Origin: Lytechinus variegatus
Lineage: Eukaryota > Echinodermata > Echinoidea > Temnopleuroida > Toxopneustidae
Assembly (NCBI RefSeq): GCF_018143015.1
Contig: NC_054746.1
Coordinates: 34,814,830 to 34,878,829 of the forward strand
Direction of reading: 5' to 3'
DNA: 64,000 bases
Position numbers and translations under genes: made by a program
Shown: positions 37,561-50,500 of the stretch, piece after piece
How the letters are laid out: the number at the start of each line of letters is the position of its first letter
Numbering within the stretch: the first letter of the stretch is position 1
Notes under the pieces: generated by a model
What the model saw: the letters and a program-made list of their open reading frames with translations, nothing else
Databases searched by the model: none
What the model was told of the DNA's origin: nothing

Positions 37561-38940
37561 TGTAAATCAAATATAATTATTCAACAGGTAAATACATTTT
37601 GGAATTGAGTTATACTCAAGAATTTTGAGATCAAGCAATGACTTGATAATAACTGTGATAACAATATTGAAAACATATGACAGACTGTAGAAGAAAAAGA
37701 ATTGAAGAGAAGATATGAAAAATAGTTATGATGATTGTATAATCAGTATTAGTAGTGATAGTGATCATGAAGATGACTAAAATGATCAACATCATGATAA
37801 TAATAATAATAATTATGATGGCAATTATATCATATTAATTTAAAATAACAAACGATTGCAATAATAATGACAGTTGCATAAAATTCCCCCACCTTTATTT
37901 TTGCAACATTTTTTTTTACAATTAGACATACAACGAAAAATTCATCCACAAAACTTATTTTCAACATTATGAATGTAATTGCTTGTAATTAATGAAGATA
38001 AGATGATATTTTTCAAACTATATTCACGTTTCTCTAGTAGTTATATGTTTATTCTACATTGCGTAAAAAGTTTATGATTTGAAATTATCATGTAAAGTTA
38101 TATGCATATATTAAGTGGCATAAAGATGGATGGCTTCGGGGCGCTTGCTAACCAAATTTTTTTCACCACCCCCCCCCAAAAAAAAAAGAAAAAGAAAAGG
38201 AGAGACAGAAGGGTGAATATAACATCATTAGCAAATACTTATAAAAAGTTCATGAAAAATGATTTGCGCAAGACTTAGAAATAGTTATTTGTATAAAAGT
38301 AGACATTCATCACAAAGAGCCAGAGGAGTCGAGCCTTGGAGGGAGGGGGCGATCCCCGAGTCAGGAATATTGATCCCCCTCCCCCCTCCCCCGATAATAG
38401 GCAACTTGAAATAATTGTATTCACGTATAATATGCCATGTATGTTTTAAAAACACTGAAAACACTATATAACCATAAAATTCTATTAAACTCCCAAGTGT
38501 CATTTTTTGGCGGTGATTCTGTATTATTATCTGGCGCACCGCAGAGAGGGGGAAAATTTCGATATTTTTTTGCATGTGCTTGATTTTTCTTGTTTTTCTC
38601 TGGGGTTTTTCTTTGTCATGCCTGGGGAAAGTGTGGAGAAACAAATGTGAACCCCTTTTAAGTGACAATTTTTTTTTAATGTTGGAGGTGTCTGAAATGA
38701 ACTTTTTATTATATTAATTTGTTTCATTTTGTGGCTCAGAACCAGCTGGTACATACATGTCCATCTGAAAAAGTATTGTTTTTTTAACCAAGGGGTAATT
38801 CAGGAAGCAAACTTGTTATGAGAAGTTACAAGATATCCGTTTTATTTCCATTGATTAAAAATGAAAAAAATACATTATAGGAGAAATTTACAGCACGGTC
38901 AGTTAATTTTTTGCCTCTTCACCTTACACATTGTGAAGAC
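37561..38940. other. Non-coding stretch
   Basis: AT-rich, with an AATAATAAT run at 37799-37812, a C/A-run at 38168-38186 and a C-rich patch at 38373-38393. Open frames on the minus strand at 38285-38754 show no family features. Confidence 0.4.
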
Positions 38941-39215
38941 AGGGCCGCTGCTAAGGGGGGGGGGAGGGTGGGGGTGCGTCACCCCCTACTTATTGGGATA
39001 TCGTCGGTAAATCAGCGGTGCCGTCGGGAAAAAAGAAGGGAGAAAGGGAAATGAAAAAGGGAAAGAAGAGAAAGAAAAAGAAAAAAATGAAAGAAAAAAA
39101 AATGAAAGGGGGAAGGAAGACATAAATAAAGGGACAAAGTGAAAGAGGAAAACAAAAGGAAGGAGACAGATCAGTTAGACAAGAGAACGGGATAGACAAG
39201 GTTTTAATCAAATAA
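38941..39215. repeat. G-run and polypurine tract
   Basis: GGGGGGGGGG followed by GAGGGTGGGGGTGCG at 38956-38980, then 39025-39180, almost entirely purine (GAAAGGGAAATGAAAAAGGG). Confidence 0.6.
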
Positions 39216-39539
39216 GCCTATGGGTCGGTGTAATTAAAGGTGTGGAGTCTCAGATGTTGGAAACATGAAAAAAATTGTCTGCTAAGCAAGCCTAGGGCAA
39301 TTAAACTAACGGCTGTCGGGAAAATGACAAACTTTCCATGTATCGGGTCACGCAGGGCTGTTACAAGTTCTCTATGTACCTTGTTTTTGCTCGGTACCAT
39401 TACTTTTGTCGGTAAAATAATGTCAAATTGCACATTGTTATCGTTAAATTGCAATTTCTTTTTCGCAATGCGAACGTGGGGAGCTCTCTGTACGTACGGA
39501 CCGGGGTACCGACAATGATTAGAAAATCTCGGTTTAAGG

Positions 39540-40430
39540 TCTAAGTGTCAAAAAATATTCAGCTTGTGCTTCGCACTCGCATCATATATTTAGAGAGATC
39601 CATTTCCTCTCCACAATTCTCATTTATGTTGGACAGTGCTTAAATTTCCATTAGAATATTTTCCGCTCGCGCTTCATGCTCGCATTAAGATACACAGATT
39701 GTTAAATTGTATATGCCGCATCTGACTCTGTTCTATATATAAAACATAAGAAAATGTTAAGTTGTCAAATCAAAATATCAAAAGTTGTCAGCTCGCGCTT
39801 CTGTACCGACAGTAATAAGAACGTAATGGTCTAAAGCCTAAATTTAAAAAAAAAAAGAAAACAAAAATCAGCTCGCACTCGCATCATATATTCAGTGAGA
39901 TAAATATTTTTATTTTATTTTATTTCTGCATTCAGAATAAATATGCAACAATTAAGGTGATACAATTAAGTTTTACAAAACAATTAGGTGATACAATTAA
40001 GTTTTACAAAATAATTAAGCAATAGTCATAATAAAGCAATGAAAAATAAATATTAACAAGAAGTAATATTCATATAAAATGACAGTTTAAACAAATGCAG
40101 GAGACCGCCCCCGTGAGCGGTTAAGCTTGAAAATGATGGCGGCCTCATAAAATGGTACATACATTTCTTTCTTCATTGATCAAGTGGATGCAATGCAGGT
40201 GCGGGTGAAGTAAAGGGCAGTTGAATAATTCACTTGAAGAGGGGGATGTATATGATTAGACGGTTTTTCTTTTAATATTAGCTTTAAATGGGTATATTGT
40301 TGAGCATGACTTATTCTCTCCTCAATTCCTTCATTTTGGACAGTGCTTAAAATTTCCCTTTCGGGTCAGTACTATACAAACATTTTCAGCTCGCATTATG
40401 TTTATTAAGCTACACAGCTTGTGCAATTAC
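39540..40430. repeat. Diverged repeats with CAGCTCGCGCTTCGCACTCGCAT motif
   Basis: Related motifs lie near 39557, 39663, 39785, 39870 and 40385 (TTCAGCTYGYGCTTCGCACTC; GCTCGCATTAAGCTACACAG). They are interrupted at 39905-40140 by AT-rich sequence holding a tandem 33-bp unit (GGTGATACAATTAAGTTTTA, 39952-40017). They look like pieces of an old dispersed element. Confidence 0.5.
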
Positions 40431-40539
40431 ATATGCGGAATCTAAGTTTGTTCTTTATACGCGGTCGCATGCATGCATTGATATAGGCATAGTATTCATA
40501 TACAAAGAGTGCTTAGAATGTCCAGTTTTACTATATCAA

Positions 40540-43130
40540 ATATCAAACAGCAGAAAAATGCATACAAAACTTAAGTCAAAATACTAGGTGTACTTAATTT
40601 ACAATAAAAGTTGCAAGAAAAATATAAAGAACAGAAAGATAGAATCTGAGGATGCAGAGTTCAGCCAAAAAAAATCATAAAAGAAACCGAGAGAGTAAGA
40701 TAGAGGTAATGTGGTTTAGTATATGATAGAAGTAGAGAGTGGGATGAAAGAAATGAATGCAAAAACGTAATACAGAATTAACTATAATTACACAATGAAA
40801 TAAGGATAAAATATAAGTCTACTGTCAATTTTGAAAATAATACTTGTTTTTGTACGACCTCTTGAAATGTAGGTTTGAAATATTCTGGAGTTCATTTGGC
40901 AAGGATTACCATGTCTTTATTGCACTATATATTTAAAGAATTGAAACATTCAATATTTGGTTTAGGTAATACAGCATTCCGTGAATCAGTATATAGTTCA
41001 ATATCATTACAGAGTCTAATAGGTGCATGGCCATATATACATTGATAAGCTAAAATACATAATAAAGAATCCCTCCTGGTATCAAAATATTGCTATTTCA
41101 GTTTCTTCAATAAATCTGTACAACTAATAGAACAATCACATTCCTTCATTACTACGTACCGCTTTGCAGTCTCATGATAAGTTCCCCGTTTTTCAGTGAA
41201 CAATTCCCCCATACTGAACAAGCATAATCTATACATGGCTCATGATGGCTGAATAGTTATTTTACATAAAGTATTCAGTAAATCTATTTCAAGAGTTGAA
41301 ATTAAATGTCTTAAAGTATGTAACTTAAATGATATTGATCTAAAAATATGTTTGACATGAACATTAATGAGATTATTATTTATTTCAACACATGCTTACA
41401 GAATTAACTTGTTAGAGTTGCTCACCGTTAAGCTTTATATCCAGTTATACTTTGTTTTTTAATAACGAGTTGAAATAAGTAGTTTACTTGTTTTAGTAAA
41501 ATCAATCTTTAAACAATTGTCATTATGCCACTTATCAATTTTATGTAAACCTACCTGTAAATCACATTGAATGTTACTTAACTTAGAATCGGAATTGTAC
41601 ACAATAACGTCATCAGCAAAATTATTAAAAACAGCAGTCGAAATGCATTGTACAATATCATTTATAAATATTTAAAAAAATACATCCGGACCTAACACTC
41701 CCCGTGTGGAATTCCAACTGTTAAATCAATAGGGTTTGACTGTTTTCCATGAATTTTACTGAACTTTTAAACCACATTAGTTCTGTATTAGATACCCCAC
41801 ACTTTTTTCATTTAAATAACATTTCATGATCAATTGTGTCAAAGCATTTTGATATACTGTATCTAAAAACCAGCGCCTACCATTTCCGTGCATCATACCA
41901 GTCATCTATAACACGACGGAGACAAGTTACTATAGAGTTATGTTTTTTTTTAAAGCAGACTGATCAGAAGTTATCCATCAATGTCAATTAAATAAGAGTG
42001 AAGACATTTTTAAACTAATCTAATTTCTCCATAATTTTGGAAAGAAGGCATACAACTGAAATCGGTCTATAATTTGAATATGAATCCTTCGGCCCCTTTC
42101 CTTTATAAATAGATGTTGATCTTGAACACTTCCAGTCATTAAATACTAATCAATTTTTTAAATAGCAATAAAAAATACAAGTCAACGACGAAAGTATGAG
42201 AGGTGATGATTTATTAAGAAGTTTACTATCAAAATCTACGTTGTCAAAGTTGCTATTGCAACTAAGTTTAGTCAAAAGCTTGAAAACCTCACTCTCGGAT
42301 ATAATTTTCATATAAAAAGTATGAATACATGTTGGATTTTCCAATTAGGTTGTTTGCAATGATTAAAAAAATTAGTAAAATATCGTCTAACATTAGCAAA
42401 GTGTTCATTAAGGTTTTCAAGACTTAGGTCATTATCAACAGAATTTGAATATTTGCCAGTATTTGCCAGAAAATTTGCCAATTTTCATTCATTGGTTTCC
42501 CTAACACTTTTTCATGAACATATTAACAAAGAAAATACAATAATAATATACATATAACTGACAAGCAAAACATACAAAAAAATAATAATAATGCATTTTC
42601 TATTAAAACATCGATTATTAGAAGGTTGCAGGGGTTGCCACTATATTAAGTTCTTTTCAGAGCTTTTTGGAGTCCTTTTTAAACTTAGATGAAATTTCAA
42701 TAAAGTACTCCTTTTTGTTTCACAAATAGACGAGAGAACTTTATTTGTGATTTTACGATATTCATTTTATAGAGTCCTCATCATCATCAGACTTGTCTTT
42801 AAGGTAGTCACATTGATATATTAGTTCGAGAATATCATAAGTCATCCAATGATTATACTTATTCTTTACCCGTTCTTCTTTTATTGGAGCATGTCGATTA
42901 CAAATTCATAAAAATGCTTCCTTCCATTTTAACCATATCTGATCATTAATAACTGAAACGTCATATTCATACCATTAAAATTGCATAAACCTCACATTTA
43001 CTAATATCATTAAGAAAAGAAGATTCATCAAATTGTTTGAAATCTCTAAACCTCAGTGTTTTATGTTGCAATTCAAGAACATCAAAATTAATGCAAGTAA
43101 AATTAAGGAGGAGAGATAAAAAAAAAGAAG
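40540..43130 (-). mobile_element. Decayed LINE of the CR1/Jockey/L2 superfamily
   Basis: Minus-strand fragments of a reverse transcriptase can be read in several frames. From the 5' side, about 42350-42100 gives a helical linker, then NYRPISVVCLLSKIMEKL near 42060. About 41830 gives FDTIDHEMLF, about 41700 a degenerate GIPHG block, and about 41610 NFADDVIVYNSDSKL. About 41550 gives LQVGLHKIDKWHNDNCLKI and about 41230 YACSVWGNC of the C-terminal region. Frames are broken by many shifts and stops, so it is an old dead copy. The order of blocks (RPIS, FDTIDH, FADD, CSVWG) is typical of CR1-like LINEs. The outer limits are approximate; no endonuclease was recognised. Confidence 0.75.
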
Positions 43131-43333
43131 TCATTTTTTGAGATGGTTTGAAGAAGACGGGCTAAAATTGATGACTTGATGCGGTAATATATTTTCGCTA
43201 TGGGTGTATAGACCCTTTAATATTTCATTTTACAATTATACATATCACCTTTATGGAACTGCTTTAATATAAATTTCAAAGTGTAATATGAAAAGGACAA
43301 CATGTCACACGGTGTTTTTACAAAAATGCACAT

Positions 43334-44404
43334 TTAAATGATAGAAGAAATGGTAACATTATTTTGAAGGTTAACCCCGTTTTGCTCAAAAATAGGACCG
43401 ATGGCTTTCGTAGTGTCAGCGCGTCTAAAAAGTTCTCCAAGTGCCACGCGAAAGTTAGGATGCCTAACGATGTAAATGATAGGGTTCAGACAAGAATTAC
43501 AGAGCGCCATTATTCTGCAGACATATTGAGTTGGAGTGAAAAAATACTTGATGGAGATGAAACCAATGTTGACACCGAAGAAGAATATTTGACTTGGTAA
43601 CCAGCAGATGATGAATGCGATGATAACAATTAGCATGAGCTTAATGACGTGATCACGAGCTGCTAGATGTACGGAACGTTGGGTTCCTTTAACGGCTTTC
43701 CTGAATGTTTTGGACTCCCTGTGGAGGACGACAGCGATCGAAGATTGGGTGACTGTGAGTATCAAGGTTGGGATGATGAAACGAAATAGGAAAATGAAAC
43801 ATCCATAGGCCGCCTTAGCTCTATCTGTATTGAACAAGAATGAACAAGCATTCCTGCTGCTGTCTACCCCATAGGATGTGAAAACGGGAATTCCAAAGAG
43901 AAGGCTTACAATGAACCACATCAATATGACGATCGAAGAGACACGACCTTTGGTGACATGACGCTTGAACTGCAACGGATGTACGAGGGCAAAGTAACGA
44001 TCACAGGAGATGGCTACGAGGCTATAAGTCGATGCTCCAAGACAGATCCACATCAATACGTTGCTTCCACCGAAACAGCAGTAGACGTAACCTAGCGTTG
44101 AGACTGGAACAGTCCGATGAACTGGGAGGGGAATCATCAGAAAGGATGCCAGAAGATCAGCAGTGGCCATGCTTCCAACAAGGATGTCGGTAGAGCGACT
44201 TGCTGCACGACACTTATACAATACGAGAATGACCAAGAGGTTTCCAGCCATACCAGTCACTGCGGACATCAGCTGCAGAATCAACCACCAATGCCAAACT
44301 AAAGGATGCCATGACCATACTCTTGACGTGTCATTAGCATCATCGAAATACTCAGATGATGAGGCAAATGTAAAGTTCATCGGGAAGGATGCTTCAGTAG
44401 ACAT
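43334..44404 (-). CDS. Rhodopsin-class (class A) G-protein-coupled receptor, single coding exon
   Basis: An uninterrupted 356-aa frame with seven hydrophobic segments (about 41-63, 74-95, 108-134, 154-176, 200-225, 253-276, 292-313). Class A landmarks are present: GN in TM1 (54-55), Asp83 in TM2, CDRY at the end of TM3 (134-137), Cys110 and Cys187 placed for the extracellular disulfide, CWLP in TM6 (267-270) and NPIIY in TM7 (307-311). The N-terminus has two N-glycosylation sequons (N10, N24). No signal peptide is apparent. The pattern fits the large intronless class A receptor expansions known in echinoderms, with a peptide- or amine-receptor-like look, but nothing visible fixes the ligand. 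It would be a plasma-membrane receptor coupling to G proteins. A possible 5'UTR intron lies just upstream. Confidence 0.9.
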   Translation of the reverse strand: MSTEASFPMNFTFASSSEYFDDANDTSRVWSWHPLVWHWWLILQLMSAVTGMAGNLLVILVLYKCRAASRSTDILVGSMATADLLASFLMIPLPVHRTVPVSTLGYVYCCFGGSNVLMWICLGASTYSLVAISCDRYFALVHPLQFKRHVTKGRVSSIVILMWFIVSLLFGIPVFTSYGVDSSRNACSFLFNTDRAKAAYGCFIFLFRFIIPTLILTVTQSSIAVVLHRESKTFRKAVKGTQRSVHLAARDHVIKLMLIVIIAFIICWLPSQIFFFGVNIGFISIKYFFTPTQYVCRIMALCNSCLNPIIYIVRHPNFRVALGELFRRADTTKAIGPIFEQNGVNLQNNVTISSII

Positions 44405-44414
44405 ATCTTCTTGA

Positions 44415-44480
44415 CTTAAACAAATGTCACTAGAACACCTTAAATTTCCTCGACGTGTGAAAAGTTTCTTTTCACTTACA
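44415..44480 (-). other. Possible short intron in the 5' UTR of the GPCR gene
   Basis: On the minus strand a consensus donor (GTAAGTG) sits at 44480 and a TTTAAG acceptor at 44415, ten bases before the receptor ATG. This would make a 66-nt intron between a non-coding leader exon and the coding exon. It is short for this genome, where the other introns exceed 500 nt, so it is only a candidate. Confidence 0.25.
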
Positions 44481-45735
44481 GACGCACTGTCGCGATCAGC
44501 AAACTATCAGCATGTGATGAAAGAAGGCCACAACCTGTTGTAAATGAAAGGGGGAAACAGTCTTGATACAAAGACTTAGAGAAGAACAGGACAAGATTGA
44601 ATGTGCAAATACTGAACCAAACAATACGCCATCTATTGTTTTTTCAGTAGGTGTTTTATTTTGACTTAAAGCTATACACACGTTAGAGCATTTATAAGCT
44701 AGGTTTGAAAATAAGCAATCGAATGAATTCATAACTCATAATTTTTGTAGGAATATAAAAATTATCAAACATCAACTTTACCACTTACAATAGTTTACCA
44801 ATCTTTGCTTATTACATACAAAAATCTGATAAAAATGAATTGGAATTTGAGAATATGAACAGTAAAGTAGTATAAAATCACTTACAATCTCACTGAAAAA
44901 TGATGAATTATTTGCCGGAAAGAAAAAAGGAAAGTGAAAAATTAATTGAAAAATAAATCTTACCGTGTACCAACCAATCGACTGGTTCGTATCGGAATAA
45001 CTTTGTAGCACCTTTTACGACTCTAAGGGTTGCATGACATCGTTGCATCTTCTAAAATTCCTATGTTATCCAAAATACCTCGCTTTCGTTTTTCTTTTAT
45101 ACCATGTCAGTCCATCAGCCAAGAATTTTCAATCGATTTTATTTTTCAATTTACATCCAAACGATTAACTTTAACCCCGTCAGTGTATCGACAATGACTC
45201 TATTCAAGAGAAACTTTTAATTTCCTGCGAGCCCTTTTAATAGTAATGCCTGAACTTTCTGTATTTAAACATATGAGAGGAAATTTGAGTTGACAACGAA
45301 ACACACTGCGTGACAGCCTTTTATTAAAATACGAGCGTATAATAAAATGAACCTACAGCAAAATTCACGGTAACCATGACAATCGATAATGAAAAAAAAT
45401 CTTCATCGGCCGAACTTCATTTTCTCCTAATCAAGTCAGCCTTCATTGATACAACTTAACCTTCAAAACTCATTAATTTGTAGCTAAACTTTACAGGAAA
45501 CGTAGAAGGTACCAATTGCAAATTTTACTAAAATTTGAACGAAATAAGAGTCGTGCAAACAGACGGGCAAATATCATAACGTGACAGTTATGTTATGAAT
45601 GGTATTTGAGAATCAAAATGAAACTGCCAACCAATCAAAATGGATATGATTATCTATGGAATCAATATTCGTAACAAATGTGTTTGTTGCATAAGAAAAG
45701 TATATTTCAAAAAGCTTCTGTAATAATAATGATAA
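44481..45735. other. Upstream flank of the GPCR gene
   Basis: No other gene. The promoter of the minus-strand receptor should lie here, but no element can be singled out. Confidence 0.3.
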
Positions 45736-45739
45736 TTTT

Positions 45740-46255
45740 CTAAATAGAGGAGTTACGCTCCTTTTAAAATTTGTGATTTTATTTCTAAGACATTTAATGA
45801 ACCAATCGTGATTATTCTATTCCTTATGCCGAAGCCGACTATTTCTATTTTACTCAGGTGCTTTTATTTATTGCTAAACCTCGATTGTTGGCGGTGAGGC
45901 CCTTTTCAGATTTTCCTACTTTGGAGCCGGAGATTCGCCGTTGTCATCTTGCTGTCATGGCAACGCATCATGCGTCTTTTACATTGCGCTTCCTCCATCT
46001 TTATCGCATTGTTTTCTTTGAAAGGTGAGTTTCACATTCCCTATGTCCATTGAACAGAAGTGTTTTTCACGACTGTTTCAGAAATAAATCTTGAAATCTT
46101 TTTTTGGGGGTCACATCATCGGCACTGACTTAGAGTGTGACAATTTTTTTGAGAACTACGTTCCTTTTAACATTTACGATGTTATCTCTACGGCATTTAA
46201 TGAACCAATTGTTATTATTTCATTCCTTATGCCGAAGCACACTTTTTCTATTATA

Positions 46256-46258
<3 letters not shown>
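45740..46258. repeat. Pair of about 120-bp direct repeats around a GC-richer patch
   Basis: GAGTTACGCTCCTTTTAAAA ... CATTTAATGAACCAATCGTG ... TTCCTTATGCCGAAGC (45740-45860) recurs as GAACTACGTTCCTTTTAACA ... CATTTAATGAACCAATTGTT ... TTCCTTATGCCGAAGC (46137-46258). Between them a GC-richer patch ends in a good donor (AAAG|GTGAGT at 46023-46024), a possible non-coding first exon on the plus strand. Confidence 0.55.
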
Positions 46259-46300
<42 letters not shown>

Positions 46301-46301
46301 C
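46250..46301. repeat. (AT)n microsatellite
   Basis: About 20 AT dinucleotides in uninterrupted runs. Confidence 0.9.
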
Positions 46302-47599
46302 TTACATTAATAAATGAATCCGTATCCAAGTGCAGTAAGAAAAGAAAATTTACACGCTATATAAATTAGTATATTATTATTATTATTATTACCTCTTAAG
46401 TAGCCTGTGTAAATGAAACTTGTACATAATTATACAATTTGGAAGAGTATTATACTCTCCAATACGTGGTATATACAATCTGGAAGTATCCTTGCATAAA
46501 AATGTATCATGGAATTACGGTGTCAAATTATAATGAGACAAAATACTCTTTCAGGATGAATTTAAAAATGTGGATCATGGCAGTTTTTGTTTTGTTATAT
46601 TGAAGATTTCTTAAGTTGTATTTGTTTTTCTTTATTTTTTGTATTGAGGATTTCATTCAAATGCTGTACATAAACTCAAGATAAATACCAAAAGAAATAC
46701 AAATTTTCATGTTATATCAACGAGAATATAAAAAATATTGACTAAATAAATGAAGGAAATAATGATGGAATTAAATGCCTTGAAAATAATTTTATACCCC
46801 CCGAAAAATAACTAAACTGAGCCCCGACCCTCTATGTAACCTAATAATAATTGATATTGAATAATTTTCAGAAAAAAGAATCAGCATGATCTATTATTGT
46901 ATCATTGATACCATTCTACATCAAGCTTCAGCATACATTTACATAATTATGCACACATACACACACCCACCCACCCGCACACATACACATACATAAACGA
47001 ACATAATTTATATACAGATATGTTCATGAACATTTACTTTTTTGCGATATAGGGTATAGAAAAAAAGATAATCTGCAAATCAGATTAAAAATTAAAAAGA
47101 ACTGGTACAAAATCAATCATCAACATTCACACTCACACCACTTGAGACACATCCTAATCCGTTCACACTCACATCCTTATTCACCTTCAGTTCATCCCAT
47201 TTCTATCAATGTAAACTTAACTTGCCTAACTTCGTTGCCAGTCGACTTTCTCCCTCTATACAACCCGTAATGTATTTTTGTACTTTGATGTATACACGAA
47301 TATCAATAACACACACACATAAACATGATATATGATGATATACATGTAAATCAAAGAGGTTCGAATTGATGTAGTTTTATCAGTATTGTGTATCAGTTTT
47401 TATTCTACCTAACAGCTAATTACTGCTTATACAAATAAAAGGTTACAAGAAGCTTGCCTATTTGTTGAATGATATCAAGTACGATCGATAAATTTGATAA
47501 TCATTCCAAGATCAGAGTTGGGTACAATACAATTAAATCCTTCTTTATGGTGGGATTCAAAGTGTCGCTTTGATTAAGTTGACAGTGTTATAAATAAAT
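46302..47599. other. Upstream flank of the first lipase gene
   Basis: No other gene. Has ATT repeats at 46373-46391 and a CA/CCCA-rich tract at 46951-46995. TATAAATA sits at 47589-47596, only 3 bp before the ATG, so it is probably leader rather than a TATA box. Confidence 0.4.
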
Positions 47600-50500
47600 A
47601 TGGCGAAAATATTGACCAGGTTCGTGACTATTTGTGTGGTCTTGATGAATTTTCAACTCGGGAAGAATAATGTCAATGCAGGTAAGACCTTGAACTTACT
47701 TATTTGTTCACCTTAAGGACGTTTTCAGAATTAAGGAAAATTAGTTTCAAGAGCAACCTAATGGGGGCTAATTGGACCTAATTAGTTCTCCCGATGTTGC
47801 TTAATTGCTTCGATAGATAATTGATAGCGTGATATATATATATTTATTATTTATATAACCCTTTTCCCCCTCAACTTCCCCAAATTAAGAGGCTACTGTT
47901 AGTAGTTCAATCTTTTAGCTTGACAGCAATGTTATTATAAGTGTACCGCTAACCACTTTATGTTCAAATGATGTTTCTATAGATACACTCTAAGAAATGA
48001 AATGTTAAATCAACATTTGAAAGGTTAGAGGAGTTTATATGTTATATCCAACCTATAAAGCTGAATTCAACAATTTAAATGTTTGGCCAAACCGCTTAAA
48101 TTTGTAAATGCAGTATAAATAAAAGGTTTCACTCCTCCAAGCTTTCAATTGTTGATCTAACATTTCACTTTTAGAGTGTAGAAATATGCTTTTTTTTAAA
48201 CTTGGTTACCATTCAAGTTGACGTAAAATATTACGTTGAAAATATTTCAAGAATTGGGGACAATTTGGGCTAAAAATATACAACTAAACATATCGTCTCA
48301 ATTCTTTTGCTTATACAGCAGATGATAAGTACATGCAAGCATATAGCAGACTGGTCTCTGCATTGGAAGATACCATCGATTGGAATGAAACTCTTAAACA
48401 ACTTCCTGGGTTTGACTGCTACCAAGAACGTCCACTTCACCTCCCGGTATGTGATCTGTTGATAATAAGGAAGTTTTCGCTTCCATAAATGTATTGTCGA
48501 ATGCCTTTTATGGCAAAGCATTTGTCGACAATTTGTGAATCAAAGCAGTACTTTCACAGCCGCCAAATGAATAGGCTGGCAAATCATGATTGACCCCAAC
48601 GTCTTAAACTTAAGTTGTAGTAACCTTCTTCTGTGTATTTATTATTTATGGCCTATTGTGGCCAATTGTTTCCCTCGTACTTCATATACCTGAAGAAGGC
48701 CCAATGATAGCCGAAAGCTTGTGATTAAACTTGATGAACTGAACTCCGGCTACGTCTCATCGCTTATTCTTGCTGTATCCGTAGCATCCTCTCAAATATA
48801 ATTATGCAGTGTTATGATTCTTACTTTTATGATTTAAAATTCTATTTCGGATAATAACTTAAAAAATAGTTTAAATAAACACTGTCAACACACACAGAGA
48901 TTAATCAATTACTACATTGTGTGAATTAATTTCAGGAATTATGAAGCTGCTACTCAGACTCTGCTGAATACAGAATAATGTGACTCGAATGGGTATCATA
49001 GCTTAAATATACCCATCTGTTGATGTGATCATGTTGTTGTCAAACTGATCAACATGTTTGTATAACTTCTCTCATGGCTAAAGTGAATATTACGATTTAC
49101 AGAAATATCATAATTACAAATTACATTATCAAAAAGCATTATATTATTGATAAGTGACGATTTTCTGTTGTTCGAATCTCGGCCATTCTTGTAACACGTC
49201 ATTATTTTACTAGAGGAAATGCGAATGGAAAGTACACGTATCTGTTTTTAGGTTGTTTTAATGAATAAAAATGTGATGTTGAGGAAAAAAAAAAATTGGG
49301 CTCCGCAATATAATTTTTATGCTTTCGACTGATGCTGACTTTAAAAGGTTTGTTGATGGTACAGTTATTAGGTTCCTTGTCATAATCTTTAACTACGAAT
49401 TAAACAAACTTTTCACTTCAAGTATACCCCTTTTAGCAGTGTGTATTTGATCAGTGGGTGTCTGTATTTGATAGTACTCCAGAGGGCAAAAAGAAAATCG
49501 ATTAGATAATCCCTGGATCAAGGTTCAACCAGTCATTATAGATAAGATGATCCTGATAATTATGCGAATTTAGTCTGTCCTTATTTTTCTGAAAACGTCA
49601 ATGAAAAGGGATGTGTGTTATGAGATGTCTTTATCACTGGAAAATATTTATAGGCATTAACAACACAAGTCATAGGAAAAAGAAAAACAAAATATTAATG
49701 AATATGTTGTATCATTCTTTTACATTAGCATTTAAGCTTTTTTACACAATTCATTAAGTTAATAGTATTGTTGTTTCTGAAGGGTCAATCGTATGCGGTG
49801 ATACGTCTTATGAAACTTGACTTGTGAACCATCATTAAACTGAAATGAGGTTAACTAAATGAGTCCACTCGGCAATTGTTGCATTAAATGCCTCCATTGA
49901 TGGTATAATATTTCAGTCCCTTAAAAATTTTGTCGTTATTTTTATTATGTTTTGCACTCCCTCTTGGCGTTTATGTTATTCTTTCTTTCTTTTGTGCGCT
50001 TTGTAACTGATGAAAGGGCGCTTTGTAAATTAAGTATATCGTTACTATTATTATTTATTATTATTATTATTGATATTAATAGTGCTGCGCATTTTCAAAA
50101 AGTTACACAGCGGAACAACAGTTGTTACTTCCACTACTTAAGTGATATACAATACAAAACACACATAATAAAGCAATATATACAAGGGTGTGTAACAACA
50201 TAATTGCCACCATGGTTACGGCTTGGTGTTACTGAACTACCCTGTCTTTGCTCTTCCTTCCTCTCCTCCCCTTTCTTGTTTTGCTTTATAATCATTCTTT
50301 TCTATATTCACCCCATCTGTCATTTTACGCTTTGTAGCCTCTTGGGAGAGAGCTAACATTTTCATGTGATGCCCTTCCTCCTTCGGACGAGATCCCAACT
50401 TCAGGTAATTAGAATTCTCCTTTTCATATATCTAGACAATTTTTGTGTTTCCTTTCATTAATTAATCCTCCAATCAATCTTGATTTAAAAAAAAACATTT

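Noticed and set aside
37230-37565. His/Ile-rich protein frames
   Set aside because: Direct translation of CAT/ATT microsatellite; no other coding signal.
38285-38754. Overlapping minus-strand frames of 127 and 75 codons
   Set aside because: Low-complexity context and no recognisable domain; no splice or conservation evidence.
48690-48730. Hammerhead-ribozyme-like or Penelope 3' signature
   Set aside because: Only a short GAAGGCCC...GCCGAAAGC resemblance; the conserved hammerhead core (CTGATGA ... GAAA with three stems) is not present.
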